A stretch of 64,000 nt of DNA from an uncultured Sphingomonas sp. Lineage in GTDB: Bacteria; Pseudomonadota; Alphaproteobacteria; Sphingomonadales; Sphingomonadaceae. Under the pieces are notes generated by a model. It saw only the letters and a list, made by a program, of their open reading frames with translations, made no database searches and was not told where the DNA came from. Below are positions 48,769-56,685 of the stretch, one piece after another; position 1 is the first letter of the stretch; the number at the start of each line of letters is the position of its first letter. The DNA lies in contig NZ_CAJYQD010000033.1 in NCBI RefSeq assembly GCF_913776855.1, forward strand, positions 1 to 64,000, given 5' to 3'. A program made the translations under genes and the position numbers.

Positions 48769-48781
48769 CTGGTAGGACCAG
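48769..48781. promoter_or_regulatory. Operator 2 of the lactate operon
   Basis: CTGGT-AGG-ACCAG, a second TGGT-N3-ACCA box whose centre is 86 bases from that of operator 1 (about eight helical turns). The arrangement suits repression by looping, as for E. coli lldPRD. Confidence 0.8.
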
Positions 48782-49368
48782 TAAGACATGTTAAGGAATT
48801 GGCCTCAAGAAGGAATCCGGAGGTTGGAGGCTGGTGGATCGACGTCGGTAAACGCCCATTAATCGCCGTGGTGGGAGCGGCATCGCCGTGTGTCGCCAGC
48901 GATGACCGGATTCCGCCGTGTGCGGGTAGGGCGCGATGGTCGGGCCGTCCGGCTGGCGGCAAAGGGCGTCAGCAGCGCCCGCATGACGCCAGCGATCGTG
49001 CGGTCGTCGATGGAGCCGACGTGCCGGACATGGCGCAGATGGAGATCGTCCTGCCCTGACCAGCAGAACGCTACGCCGATATGGTCGCCAAGCTCCTGTC
49101 CCGGCAGACAGCCTGCCAGCCAACGACCCATCCGCTGGACCACAACCCAACGCCCGGCGGTCCGGGCCAGATCGGGGCATGGCGACAAAGGGCTTGATCG
49201 CGGGGGAGCGTTCATCGCTATCGCCGGTCCTGCAGATGGAGCGCCATGAAAGGCGGGAACCGATCGCCTGCAGGATATTGATCCGAATTAATTTTTGTTG
49301 GACGTGAACATTCGGGAACGCGGACGTCGCTGCGTCGTCCAGCAGGGGACTTCGCTGGATGAGGCCGC
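48782..49368. other. Long intergenic region between the lactate operon and the hydrolase fusion gene
   Basis: No gene I can support. Open frames exist on both strands (for example 48859-49215 minus and 48890-49249 plus) but none has a recognisable domain, signal peptide or ribosome-binding site, and the composition is patchy. The end near 49270-49320 is AT-rich and likely holds the promoter of the rightward hydrolase gene. TTGAT-CCGA-ATTAA at 49278-49291 is one base off an FNR/FixK box (TTGAT-N4-ATCAA). It could be a decayed gene remnant. Confidence 0.5.
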
Positions 49369-50721
49369 ATGACGCAACCGACCTTGGTATTTCTGCACGC
49401 ACTCGGCGCAAGCGGCGGGGAATGGGACCTTGTACGCAGGCACCTGTCCGACCATCCGTCCCTCTCGCTCGACTTGTCTGGGTTCGGCGAGCGTGCCGAT
49501 CGCGGCTATGCCGATGTCGCGGCGATGGCCGATGCCCTTGCCGATACCATTCGTGCGCATCGCCTGACTGCCTGTGTGCTGGTGGGACACAGCATGGGGG
49601 GCAAGATCGTCTCGCTGGTGGCCGCACGGGCTGGCGCTGGGGAGGAAGGGTTGGCCGGCATCCTCGGCGTGGTGCTGGTCGCCGCGTCCCCGCCCGCACC
49701 CGAACCGATGGAGGACGATCGCAGGGCGCAGATGATAGCCTGGGTCGCCGATGGTTCGATTGCGCGGGCCGATGCCGAAACCTTCGTCGATGCCAACTGC
49801 GCCGCCCCGCTGCCCGATCCGCTGCGCGAACAGGCGATCGGCGATGTCCTACGCTCGAGCCGCGAGGCATGGCTGGGCTGGCTGGAGCGCGGCAGTCGAG
49901 AGGACTGGTCGTCGCGGGTCGGAACCGTCGCCATCCCCGCACTGATCCTTGCAGGGGCCGAGGACGGCGATCTGGGCGAGGTGGCACAACGAGCGCTGAA
50001 CCTACCACATTATCCGCATGGCAAGGTCGCGACGATCGACGGCGCGGCGCATCTGATCCCTTATGAACAGCCCGAAGCACTGGCAGACGCGATCGCGGGG
50101 CATATCGCCGCCGTTGCAGGTGCCACGCTTCCGGCGGGGTTCGTGCGGCTGCTTGGATCGGATCGGGTCAGCCGCCGGACCCGCGCCGCGATGCTGGCGC
50201 GGACCCGACCGGTGTCGCGCGAGGCGTCAGGCTGGTCCGCCGCGGAGCTGCAACTGGTCGCCGCACTGGTCGCGCAGATATTGCCCGACTGCGGCGCCGA
50301 TCACGATCTGGCGCGGCGGGTCGGCGTAGCCGTGCAGGGGCCGGGCGATGGCTGGCGCTTTGCCGACCTGCCGCCCGATCCGGTGGCGTGGCAAAGGGGC
50401 CTCGCGACATTGGACCGGATCACCGGCGGCTTCGCAGGCCAGCCCGACGACGCGCAGCGCGACTGGTTACAGCGGATCGATGCCGCAGAAGCAGGCATCG
50501 CGGATGATCCCGATCATCTGTCACCGGCGCAGATGGCGCTGTGGTTCGCCGATGTCCGGGCCGAGATCGTACGCCAATGGATGGCGACCCCCGCCGCGAT
50601 GGCCGCGATCGGCTATGACGGCTTTGCAGTGGGCGGCGATGGTCCGCGCAGGCAGGGCTACACCCGCACCGCCGCCGACGACATCGAACGATGGCAGCAG
50701 GCCGCGGAGACGTCCGCATGA
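49369..50721 (+). CDS. Alpha/beta hydrolase fused to a dehydrogenase small-subunit-like domain
   Basis: A 450-residue two-domain protein. Residues 1-255 form an alpha/beta hydrolase: L-V-F-L-H-A-L-G-A-S-G-G-E-W oxyanion region, nucleophile elbow G-H-S75-M-G-G, an Asp around 199 (A-G-A-E-D-G-D) and His228 (G-A-A-H-L-I-P). Residues about 280-450 resemble gluconate 2-dehydrogenase subunit 3 (L-V-A-A-L-V-A-Q-I-L-P-D, and the end I-G-Y-D-G-F-A-V-G-G-D-G-P-R-R-Q-G-Y). No Tat or Sec signal precedes the hydrolase, so unlike ordinary small subunits it should stay in the cytosol. The stop overlaps the next GMC gene by 4 bases. A lactone or ester product of the dehydrogenase may be hydrolysed in place (inference). 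Confidence 0.82.
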   Translation: MTQPTLVFLHALGASGGEWDLVRRHLSDHPSLSLDLSGFGERADRGYADVAAMADALADTIRAHRLTACVLVGHSMGGKIVSLVAARAGAGEEGLAGILGVVLVAASPPAPEPMEDDRRAQMIAWVADGSIARADAETFVDANCAAPLPDPLREQAIGDVLRSSREAWLGWLERGSREDWSSRVGTVAIPALILAGAEDGDLGEVAQRALNLPHYPHGKVATIDGAAHLIPYEQPEALADAIAGHIAAVAGATLPAGFVRLLGSDRVSRRTRAAMLARTRPVSREASGWSAAELQLVAALVAQILPDCGADHDLARRVGVAVQGPGDGWRFADLPPDPVAWQRGLATLDRITGGFAGQPDDAQRDWLQRIDAAEAGIADDPDHLSPAQMALWFADVRAEIVRQWMATPAAMAAIGYDGFAVGGDGPRRQGYTRTAADDIERWQQAAETSA

Positions 50722-52259
50722 GCCGCGCCCCCTTCTCCACCGGCGAAGTCGTCGATGCCGTTGTTATCGGCACCGGTGCCGGCGGCGCGCCGCTCCTGTC
50801 GCGACTTGCGAAGGCGGGGTTGTCGGTCGTCGCACTGGAGGCCGGCCGTGCCTTTCAACCGCACGAGCATGTCGCGGACGAGCTGGCCGCCGACATCTAT
50901 TGGATGGAGGAGCGGTTGAGCGGCGGCACGGACCCGACCGCATTCGGTCCGAACAATTCCGGCATGGGCGTCGGCGGATCGACGCTGCACTGGGGTGCAT
51001 TCTGCCCCCGCCCCGATCCGCGTGACCTGCAGTTGCGGACACTGACCGGACAGGGGGCCGACTGGCCGATCGATCATGCTGAACTGACCGGCTATATCGA
51101 ACAGGTGGAGGATTTCACCGGCGTGTCGGGGCCAGCGCAGTATCCATGGGATGATGGTCGCCGCTATGCCTATCCCCCCGTGCCGCGCAACGCCCCGGCG
51201 GATGCGATGGCGCGCGGATGTGCCGCGGTCGGCATCACCGTCACCGATGCGCCCGCCGCGCTGGTCTCGCGCGACCGCGATCAGCCCGATTGGGGCCAGC
51301 GGCAGGCGTGCGTCAATTGCGGCACCTGTCACCAGGGTTGTCGCAACGCCGCCAAGACCAGCATGGACACCACCTACCTGCCCCATGCGATCGCCCATGG
51401 CGCAGAAGTGCGGGCCGAGGCGCGGGTCCTCTCGTTCGAATTCGACAGTGACGGGCGGATCAGCGGGGTCGTCTATCGCCGGCAAGGGGTCGACCACCGC
51501 CAGCGCTGTCGCGCGGTCTTTCTGTGCGCGGGCGGCGTGGAGACGCCACGCCTGCTGCTCAACCTTGGCATCGCCAATTCCAGCGGGCAGGTTGGCCGTA
51601 ACTTCATGGCGCATGTCGCGACGCAGGTCTGGGGCAGCTTCGACGCCGAAATGCGGATGAATCGCGGCTATCCCTCGTCGCTCATCACCGAAGACAGATT
51701 GCGGCCGGACGACGCCGATTTCGTCGGCGGCTATCTGATCCAGAGCCTGGGCGTCCTGCCGGTCAACCTGGCCAGCGGCCTTGCGCGGGGCGCCGGGCTA
51801 TGGGGCGAACCGCTTTGCGCGCTGCTGCGCAACTACAACCGCATGGCGGGGATCGGGATCAACGGCGACTGCCTGCCGCATCCCGACAACCGTCTGACGC
51901 TCTCGGACGAAACCGATGCGTTCGGCCAACGCAAGGCGCGGATCGATTTCAGCTATCATCACAACGAACACGCGATCGACCGCCATGCCCGCCGCACGAT
52001 GACCGCGATCTGGGAAGCGGCGGGGGCGAGCGACATTTTTGCGGTCGATCGGTCGGCGCATACCATCGGCACCTGCCGGATGGGGACAAACGGCGATGAC
52101 GCGGTGGTCGACGCCGACGGACGCAGCTTCGACATTCCCAACCTGCTGATCTGCGACAATTCGGTCTTCCCGAGCGCACTTGCCGCCAATCCGGCACTGA
52201 CGATCATGGCATTGTCGCTGCGGACGGCGGATCGCTTCCTCGCGGTGCGGCCTGCATGA
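50718..52259 (+). CDS. GMC oxidoreductase with Cys-rich FeS-type motif
   Basis: A 513-residue FAD enzyme of the gluconate/sugar dehydrogenase branch of GMC oxidoreductases. Rossmann motif V-V-I-G-T-G-A-G-G-A-P; substrate/FAD region G-V-G-G-S-T-L-H-W-G; catalytic H-T-I-G-T-C-R-M-G and A-N-P-A-L-T-I. Cysteines C198, C201, C204 and C208 (C-V-N-C-G-T-C-H-Q-G-C) contain the C-x5-C-x3-C spacing also found in the GMC gene at 41076, plus one extra Cys, so an iron-sulphur cluster is likely. ATGA overlap with the hydrolase fusion implies a complex of the two products. No signal peptide. Confidence 0.88.
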   Translation: MSRAPFSTGEVVDAVVIGTGAGGAPLLSRLAKAGLSVVALEAGRAFQPHEHVADELAADIYWMEERLSGGTDPTAFGPNNSGMGVGGSTLHWGAFCPRPDPRDLQLRTLTGQGADWPIDHAELTGYIEQVEDFTGVSGPAQYPWDDGRRYAYPPVPRNAPADAMARGCAAVGITVTDAPAALVSRDRDQPDWGQRQACVNCGTCHQGCRNAAKTSMDTTYLPHAIAHGAEVRAEARVLSFEFDSDGRISGVVYRRQGVDHRQRCRAVFLCAGGVETPRLLLNLGIANSSGQVGRNFMAHVATQVWGSFDAEMRMNRGYPSSLITEDRLRPDDADFVGGYLIQSLGVLPVNLASGLARGAGLWGEPLCALLRNYNRMAGIGINGDCLPHPDNRLTLSDETDAFGQRKARIDFSYHHNEHAIDRHARRTMTAIWEAAGASDIFAVDRSAHTIGTCRMGTNGDDAVVDADGRSFDIPNLLICDNSVFPSALAANPALTIMALSLRTADRFLAVRPA

Positions 52260-52357
52260 TCGAAACCACGGGGCGGGCATCAGCCGCAATCGGGTTGCCG
52301 GTCCGCTACGCCAGCGATCAGTGATCCCTACTGTTCGCCGGCCCGCCGCTTACGCGC

Positions 52358-52558
52358 TTATCCATAGACAACCAGCGACAGCGGCGCTTCGGCGGAGAAA
52401 GTATCCCTCATGCGCACGGCAAGATGCCCGATCGTACCAGGCCGCAGGACCGATACGGCCTCAATCGGCAACTGGACCCTATCGAGGCCGTCGACCGTGA
52501 ACGCGATGTACCATCGGCGCCCTTCGCAACTCGCTACCCGCTTTGCCCGCTCCACCAC
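52358..52558 (-). CDS. Possible small protein of unknown function
   Basis: Weakly supported 66-codon frame opposite to its neighbours (GTG start at 52558), filling most of the 314-base gap between the GMC gene and the HIUase-like gene. The product (R-R-W-Y-I-A-F-T-V-D-G, then P-L-S-L-V-V-Y-G at the end) alternates hydrophobic residues like a beta protein, and third positions are GC-rich. No motif or convincing ribosome-binding site is seen; it may be a shadow or a remnant. Confidence 0.28.
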   Translation of the reverse strand: MVERAKRVASCEGRRWYIAFTVDGLDRVQLPIEAVSVLRPGTIGHLAVRMRDTFSAEAPLSLVVYG

Positions 52559-52573
52559 TGCACGAGGATATGG

Positions 52574-52969
52574 ATGATGAAAACGATCGCACTAGCCCTG
52601 CTGGGCGCAGCATTCGCTACGCCCGCCGCCGCGGCGGACATTTCGACCCACGTCCTCGATCTCGCGCGCGGGGTCGGCGGCACGGGCATTCCTGTCGTTC
52701 TGCTGAGGCGCGTCGGAAACGGCGGATGGCAGCAGGTGGGAACCGCCACGACCGATGCCAACGGCCGTGTCCGCACGTTCGGGGACGCAAAGTCGTTCGG
52801 ACCGGGCAGCTACCAGCTGCGCTTCGACATGTCCCGCTATTCCGATGCGGCGGCATCGCCGTTCTTTCCGGAAATCACGCTGACGTTCCGCGTTACCGAC
52901 AACGAGGGCCATTACCACGTTCCGGTGGTCGTCAGTCCCTATGGTTACTCCACCTATCGAGGAAATTGA
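52574..52969 (+). CDS. Exported 5-hydroxyisourate hydrolase-like (transthyretin-related) protein
   Basis: A 131-residue protein with a signal peptide (M-M-K-T-I-A-L-A-L-L-G-A-A-F-A-T-P-A-A-A-A) and a transthyretin-like domain. HIUase hallmarks are present: I-S-T-H-V-L-D with the first catalytic His, and G-H-Y-H-V-P-V-V-V-S-P-Y-G-Y-S-T-Y-R-G-N. The family C-terminal tetrapeptide is Y-R-G-S; here it is Y-R-G-N. HIUase hydrolyses 5-hydroxyisourate in urate breakdown; the periplasmic form is found in several proteobacteria. Two adjacent ATGs (52574, 52577) are possible starts, with GAGGATATGG upstream. It lies 2 bases before a broken puuE-like gene. Confidence 0.9.
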   Translation: MMKTIALALLGAAFATPAAAADISTHVLDLARGVGGTGIPVVLLRRVGNGGWQQVGTATTDANGRVRTFGDAKSFGPGSYQLRFDMSRYSDAAASPFFPEITLTFRVTDNEGHYHVPVVVSPYGYSTYRGN

Positions 52970-52971
52970 AC

Positions 52972-53865
52972 ATGGCTGCCCTGCCCCACCATGGCCGCTA
53001 TCCCTATCGTCCGATCGTCAGACGCCCGGACTATAGCTGGCCGGAGGGGCGGCGGCTGGCGCTCTATCTCGGCGTCAACCATGAGGTCTTCGCGTTCGGC
53101 GACGGCCTTGGTGCCGAACTTGCGCCGGCAAAGACCGATCCCGACGTCATGAACTTCGCCTGGCGCGACTATGGCAACCGGGTCGGCGCATGGCGCTTCA
53201 TGGAAATGTTCGATCGCCTGGAGCTGAAGACGACCGCGCTGTTGAACAGCGCGATCATCGACCATTGTCCGGGCCTGGCCGAAGCCTGTCGCGACCGGGG
53301 CGATGAGATCGCTGCCCATGGCCGCACCAATGCCAAGGCCGAAGGCGAGCAAAGCGAGCAGGGGGAGCGCGACCTGATCGCACGGACGTTGGAGGATTTC
53401 GCTTCAATCGGCGTGCGTCCCAGCGGATGGCTGGGGCCGTGGATTTCCGAAAGCCGTCGCACGCCCGATCTGCTGGAGGAAGCCGGGTTCGACTATGTTC
53501 TCGACTGGGCGCATGACGATCAACCGACGCGGCTGCGCACGCGCAGCGGCAAGGGGATCTAGTCAGTGCCCTATTCGCAGGAGATCAACGACATCCCCTC
53601 GATCATCGCCCGTCACCAAGAAGCATCGACCTTTGCCGACATGATCGCCGACAGTGTCGAACAACTGCTTCGCGAATGCGACCGCCGCCCGCTGGTTTTG
53701 GGCATCGCGCTGCACCCCTATATCATGGGGCAACCGCACCGGGCGCTGCATCTCGATCGGGTCCTGACCCGGCTGCGCGAAGCCGATGATTCCCGCATCT
53801 GGTGGACGACGGCAGGTGCCATTGCGCAGCATGTGACCGACCTGGCGTCCGACGCGCCGGATTGA
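52972..53865 (+). pseudogene. PuuE-like allantoinase/polysaccharide deacetylase with in-frame TAG
   Basis: One reading frame of 298 codons interrupted by TAG at 53560-53562 (codon 197). The first part has G-R-Y-P-Y-R-P-I-V, L-G-V-N-H-E-V-F-A-F-G, N-F-A-W-R-D-Y-G-N-R-V-G and D-E-I-A-A-H-G-R-T-N. The part after the stop continues in the same frame with S-V-P-Y-S-Q-E-I-N-D-I-P and G-I-A-L-H-P-Y-I-M-G-Q-P, all PuuE-family motifs. A single change such as TTG to TAG would explain it. Without the C-terminal third the enzyme should be inactive; a GTG at 53566 could restart the rest as a separate fragment. Sequencing error, recent inactivation or read-through remain possible. Adjacent to the HIUase-like gene, a purine-catabolic pairing. 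Confidence 0.85.
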
Positions 53866-53923
53866 TGCTTCTGTCCGGCTTCGGCGGTCGGGCCGATCGA
53901 ATTGGGTCGGATAATGTTCGATA

Positions 53924-54580
53924 TTATCGCGGAACGGACACGCCCTGCTGCTGCGTCCGGCCATGGTCCATGGCCGGCGCCGGTCCCTTGTCGGCAGTCA
54001 GCGCGATCCGCAGGACGTCGGCAAAGCTGTCAGCGTGAAGCTTGCTCATGATATGGGCCCGATGCGCCTCGACCGTGCGGGCCGATATGCCGAGCGACCG
54101 GGCGATCGCCTTGTTCGACAAGCCATCGGCCAGCGCGACCAACACCTGCCGCTCCCGCTCGCTCAGGGTGCTGAGCAGTTGCGTCGCCCTTCGGGCGGCG
54201 TTGGTCCTGTCGAACTGGCGAAAGGCACATTCGACCGCTTCGATCAGGCGGGCCCCGTAAAAGGGTTTTTCGACGAAATCGACTGCGCCGTTCTGCATCG
54301 CCTCGACGGCGATCCGGACATCACCATGACCGGTAAGGAAGATGACCGGCCAGTCAAAGGCTTCATCGGCCAGTCGGCGCTGCATTTCCAGCCCGTCGAG
54401 TTCGGGCATCCGGATGTCGAGCATCAGGCAGCCCGGAGTCGCATCCGCCCTGCCCGCCAGAAACATCTCGCCAGAGGAATAGGTGACGACATCGACATCA
54501 TAGGTCGACAGGAGAAAGGCCACCGACTGGCGAACCGCTTCGTCGTCGTCGACCAGGTGGATGGTGCGCCGCCCTGTCAC
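53924..54580 (-). CDS. fixJ: FixJ-like response regulator
   Basis: A 218-residue two-domain regulator. Receiver: L-V-D-D-D acidic pocket, Asp55 in L-M-L-D-I-R-M-P-E-L-D-G, F-L-T-G-H-G-D, V-E-K-P-F. LuxR-type HTH at about 138-200: L-S-E-R-E-R-Q-V-L-V-A-L-A-D-G-L-S-N-K-A-I-A-R-S-L-G-I-S-A-R-T-V-E-A-H. Overlaps the stop-start of the sensor gene by 4 bases. With the FixL-like sensor it forms an oxygen-responsive pair in rhizobia; targets here are unknown, but the curli genes lie directly upstream on the same strand. Confidence 0.9.
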   Translation of the reverse strand: MTGRRTIHLVDDDEAVRQSVAFLLSTYDVDVVTYSSGEMFLAGRADATPGCLMLDIRMPELDGLEMQRRLADEAFDWPVIFLTGHGDVRIAVEAMQNGAVDFVEKPFYGARLIEAVECAFRQFDRTNAARRATQLLSTLSERERQVLVALADGLSNKAIARSLGISARTVEAHRAHIMSKLHADSFADVLRIALTADKGPAPAMDHGRTQQQGVSVPR

Positions 54581-56136
54581 GACAGGCTCCCCGATCGGGC
54601 TGCGGGCAAGGTGAAATGGAAGATGCTGCCCGACACTACACCCGCCTCTGCCCAGATCCGCCCGCCATGCGCCTCCACGATCGTGCGGGAGATCGACAGC
54701 CCCAGGCCCAGCCCATCGGGCTTGGTCGTCGCGAATGCTTCGAACAGGCGCGGTATCCGGTCCGACGACAGGCCCGAACCGGTATCGATCACCGAGATGC
54801 GGATGCTGTCCCCATCCCGCCGGGTCGTGATGGTCAGGTCGGTGACTTCGGCGCCGTTCATCGCATCCAGCGCATTGCGGATCAGGTTGACCAGGACCTG
54901 CTGCACCTGAACACGATCGGCAAAGACCTCATCGGCGGCCGGGTCGAGCCTGATAAAGGCTCGGACACCCAGTTCGCGCGCGCCGGTCAGCGCAAGGCGG
55001 CTCGCATCCTCGATCAGCGGCGCCAACGGCTCGACCCGGCGTTCGTTCTCGCCACGGGCGACGAACGTGCGCAACCGCCGCACGATCTGCCCCGCGCGCA
55101 ACGCTTCCCGCCCGGCGGCGTCCATCGCCTCCCCTACCCGCGTACCGTCGTGCGCCGATTGAGAGACAAGACGACGTGCCGCCTCGAGATAGGCGGCGAT
55201 AGCGGTCAGCGGCTGGTTCAGTTCGTGGGCGAGCGTCGATGCCATGGTACCCATCGCGCTCAACCGCGAAACGTGGATCAATTCGTCCTGCAGTTCACGG
55301 ACGCGCATCTCCGCGCGTTGCTGGTCGGACAGGTCGCGAATGAAGCCGGTGAAGATTCGTCCGCTGCCGCTCCTCGCCTCGCCGACGGACAACTCCATCG
55401 GAAATTCGCTGCCGTCCTTGCGCCGCGCCACGACGATCCGACCGCTGCCGATGATCCGCTGTTCTCCGGTCCGGAGATAGCGGCTGATATAGGCGTTGTG
55501 GCGGGCGCGATGGTCCAGCGGCATCAGGACGGCGACGTTGCTGCCGACGACTTCCGCCTCGCGATAGCCGAAGAGGCGTTCCGCTGCGGCGCTGAACGAT
55601 TGTATCCGGCCGCGGTCGTCGATGACCACCATCGCATCCGGCACCGTGGCCAAGACGGAGCGCATATGCGCCTCGCTCTCCGCAAGCCTGCGTTCCGCCG
55701 CCTTGCGGTCGCTGATGTCGAAGATGCTGTAGCCAAAGGCCCGCAGCCGACCGTCATTCCCCGGAATCGGGGTGATCGTCACATCGGCGTCGAACGGCCC
55801 GCGCCCGACGTGCAGACAGCGGGTTTCGAAACGGACCGTCGCAGCCTCGATCGCCTGATGCCGGTCGCGGCGGGCCTGTCGGGCATTGCCCGGCATCAGG
55901 TCCGCTATATCGCAACCGACCAGTTGCTGCGGATCATAGCCGAACAGGCGTTCGGTACCGTCGTTGCAGAACAGGATCGCGCCATCAGGATCGGTCAGCA
56001 ACACGGCGCGATCCGCGACATGGGTCGCGAACAGCCCCAGCGCCTCCCGCGTATCGGGATCGGCCGGCGCGGTGCCGATCGGCGGCATGAGCCGGGCGAA
56101 CATCGCGTTGGGCGGAGCGAACGACGCCATCAGCAA
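54577..56136 (-). CDS. fixL: FixL-like PAS-PAS histidine kinase with haem-pocket residues
   Basis: A 519-residue soluble kinase. PAS-A is at about 35-145 and PAS-B at 150-275. PAS-B follows FixL closely: A-R-H213-N-A-Y-I-S-R-Y-L-R-T-G-E, then R-I-I-G-S-G-R233-I-V-V and R-R-K-D-G-S-E-F-P-M-E-L-S-V-G-E. His213 and Arg233 are 20 residues apart, the distance between the haem-ligand His200 and Arg220 of Bradyrhizobium FixL. The kinase part has H304-E-L-N-Q-P-L, N-L-I-R-N-A-L-D-A and G-L-G-L-G-L-S-I. No membrane segments. O2-sensing is inferred from these residues. Confidence 0.9.
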   Translation of the reverse strand: MLMASFAPPNAMFARLMPPIGTAPADPDTREALGLFATHVADRAVLLTDPDGAILFCNDGTERLFGYDPQQLVGCDIADLMPGNARQARRDRHQAIEAATVRFETRCLHVGRGPFDADVTITPIPGNDGRLRAFGYSIFDISDRKAAERRLAESEAHMRSVLATVPDAMVVIDDRGRIQSFSAAAERLFGYREAEVVGSNVAVLMPLDHRARHNAYISRYLRTGEQRIIGSGRIVVARRKDGSEFPMELSVGEARSGSGRIFTGFIRDLSDQQRAEMRVRELQDELIHVSRLSAMGTMASTLAHELNQPLTAIAAYLEAARRLVSQSAHDGTRVGEAMDAAGREALRAGQIVRRLRTFVARGENERRVEPLAPLIEDASRLALTGARELGVRAFIRLDPAADEVFADRVQVQQVLVNLIRNALDAMNGAEVTDLTITTRRDGDSIRISVIDTGSGLSSDRIPRLFEAFATTKPDGLGLGLSISRTIVEAHGGRIWAEAGVVSGSIFHFTLPAARSGSLS

Positions 56137-56254
56137 TCCGCCCCGGCGCCTGGACTATGCCGCACAACCGGCACGATGCCGTGGCCGCCCGATGGCATCG
56201 ATACCGTGTTCCCCTCGCCCATAACGGTCGTGCTTGCCACGATCCCTCCCCCGT

Positions 56255-56268
56255 ATAACAATCGTTAT
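56255..56268. promoter_or_regulatory. Dyad upstream of fixL
   Basis: ATAAC-AATC-GTTAT, a 5-base inverted repeat in the 205-base gap between the CsgH-like gene and fixL, about 120 bases before the fixL start. The AT-rich stretch around it (56255-56345) may hold the fixLJ promoter. No FixK box is present here. Confidence 0.3.
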
Positions 56269-56341
56269 CATTCTCACGATGCCGGCGCTATTCGTATAAT
56301 CCCCAGTGCTTATCCGAAATTGTCTTCCGCCTGCTTAACGG

Positions 56342-56668
56342 TCACTGCGCACTAGTTCGTACCAGCCGGTAGGGCGGATTGCCTTCGCTCTCGACGGTCA
56401 GCGTGGCCGTCCATCGCTCCCCGTTATGCAGCCGGACGCGCGAGACGACCTGGCGGTCGACACACAGCGTCGCGGTGCCGGCGTGCCGGGTATAGGACTG
56501 CCCCTCGACGATCAGCGAATAGCGGACCCGCTGAAGATCGGGCGCGCTGCCTGCGACGATCAATGTCGTCGTCGGCCCATCGGCGATAACGTCCAGAACC
56601 AGGGGACGCGCCGTCCTGTGCATCATGCCCTCCTCCCCGGTCGGGCCCGTGCAGGCCAGCGCGACCAT
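56342..56668 (-). CDS. CsgH-like curli assembly protein
   Basis: A 108-residue protein with an Ig-like beta pattern (L-V-L-D-V-I-A-D-G, T-T-L-I-V-A-G-S, V-R-Y-S-L-I-V-E-G-Q-S-Y, W-T-A-T-L-T-V-E-S-E-G) similar to the CsgC/CsgH chaperones that hold back curlin aggregation in the periplasm. The ATG at 56668 gives M-V-A-L-A-C-T-G, too short to be a full lipoprotein leader; an export signal may begin upstream at a non-standard start, or the second ATG pair (M-M-H-R-T) may be used. It is the last gene of the curli run, 17 bases after the previous stop. The assignment rests on position and a loose pattern. Confidence 0.62.
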   Translation of the reverse strand: MVALACTGPTGEEGMMHRTARPLVLDVIADGPTTTLIVAGSAPDLQRVRYSLIVEGQSYTRHAGTATLCVDRQVVSRVRLHNGERWTATLTVESEGNPPYRLVRTSAQ

Positions 56669-56685
56669 CAGAATGAAACCGCCGT

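Noticed and set aside
48791..50080. 429-codon minus-strand frame rich in Arg, Pro and Ser
   Set aside because: Shadow of the hydrolase fusion gene and the intergenic region; composition is that of an antisense frame at high GC.
53910..53928. GATAAT-N7-ATTATC dyad between puuE and fixJ
   Set aside because: Short AT-only stem overlapping the fixJ stop; too weak to call a terminator.
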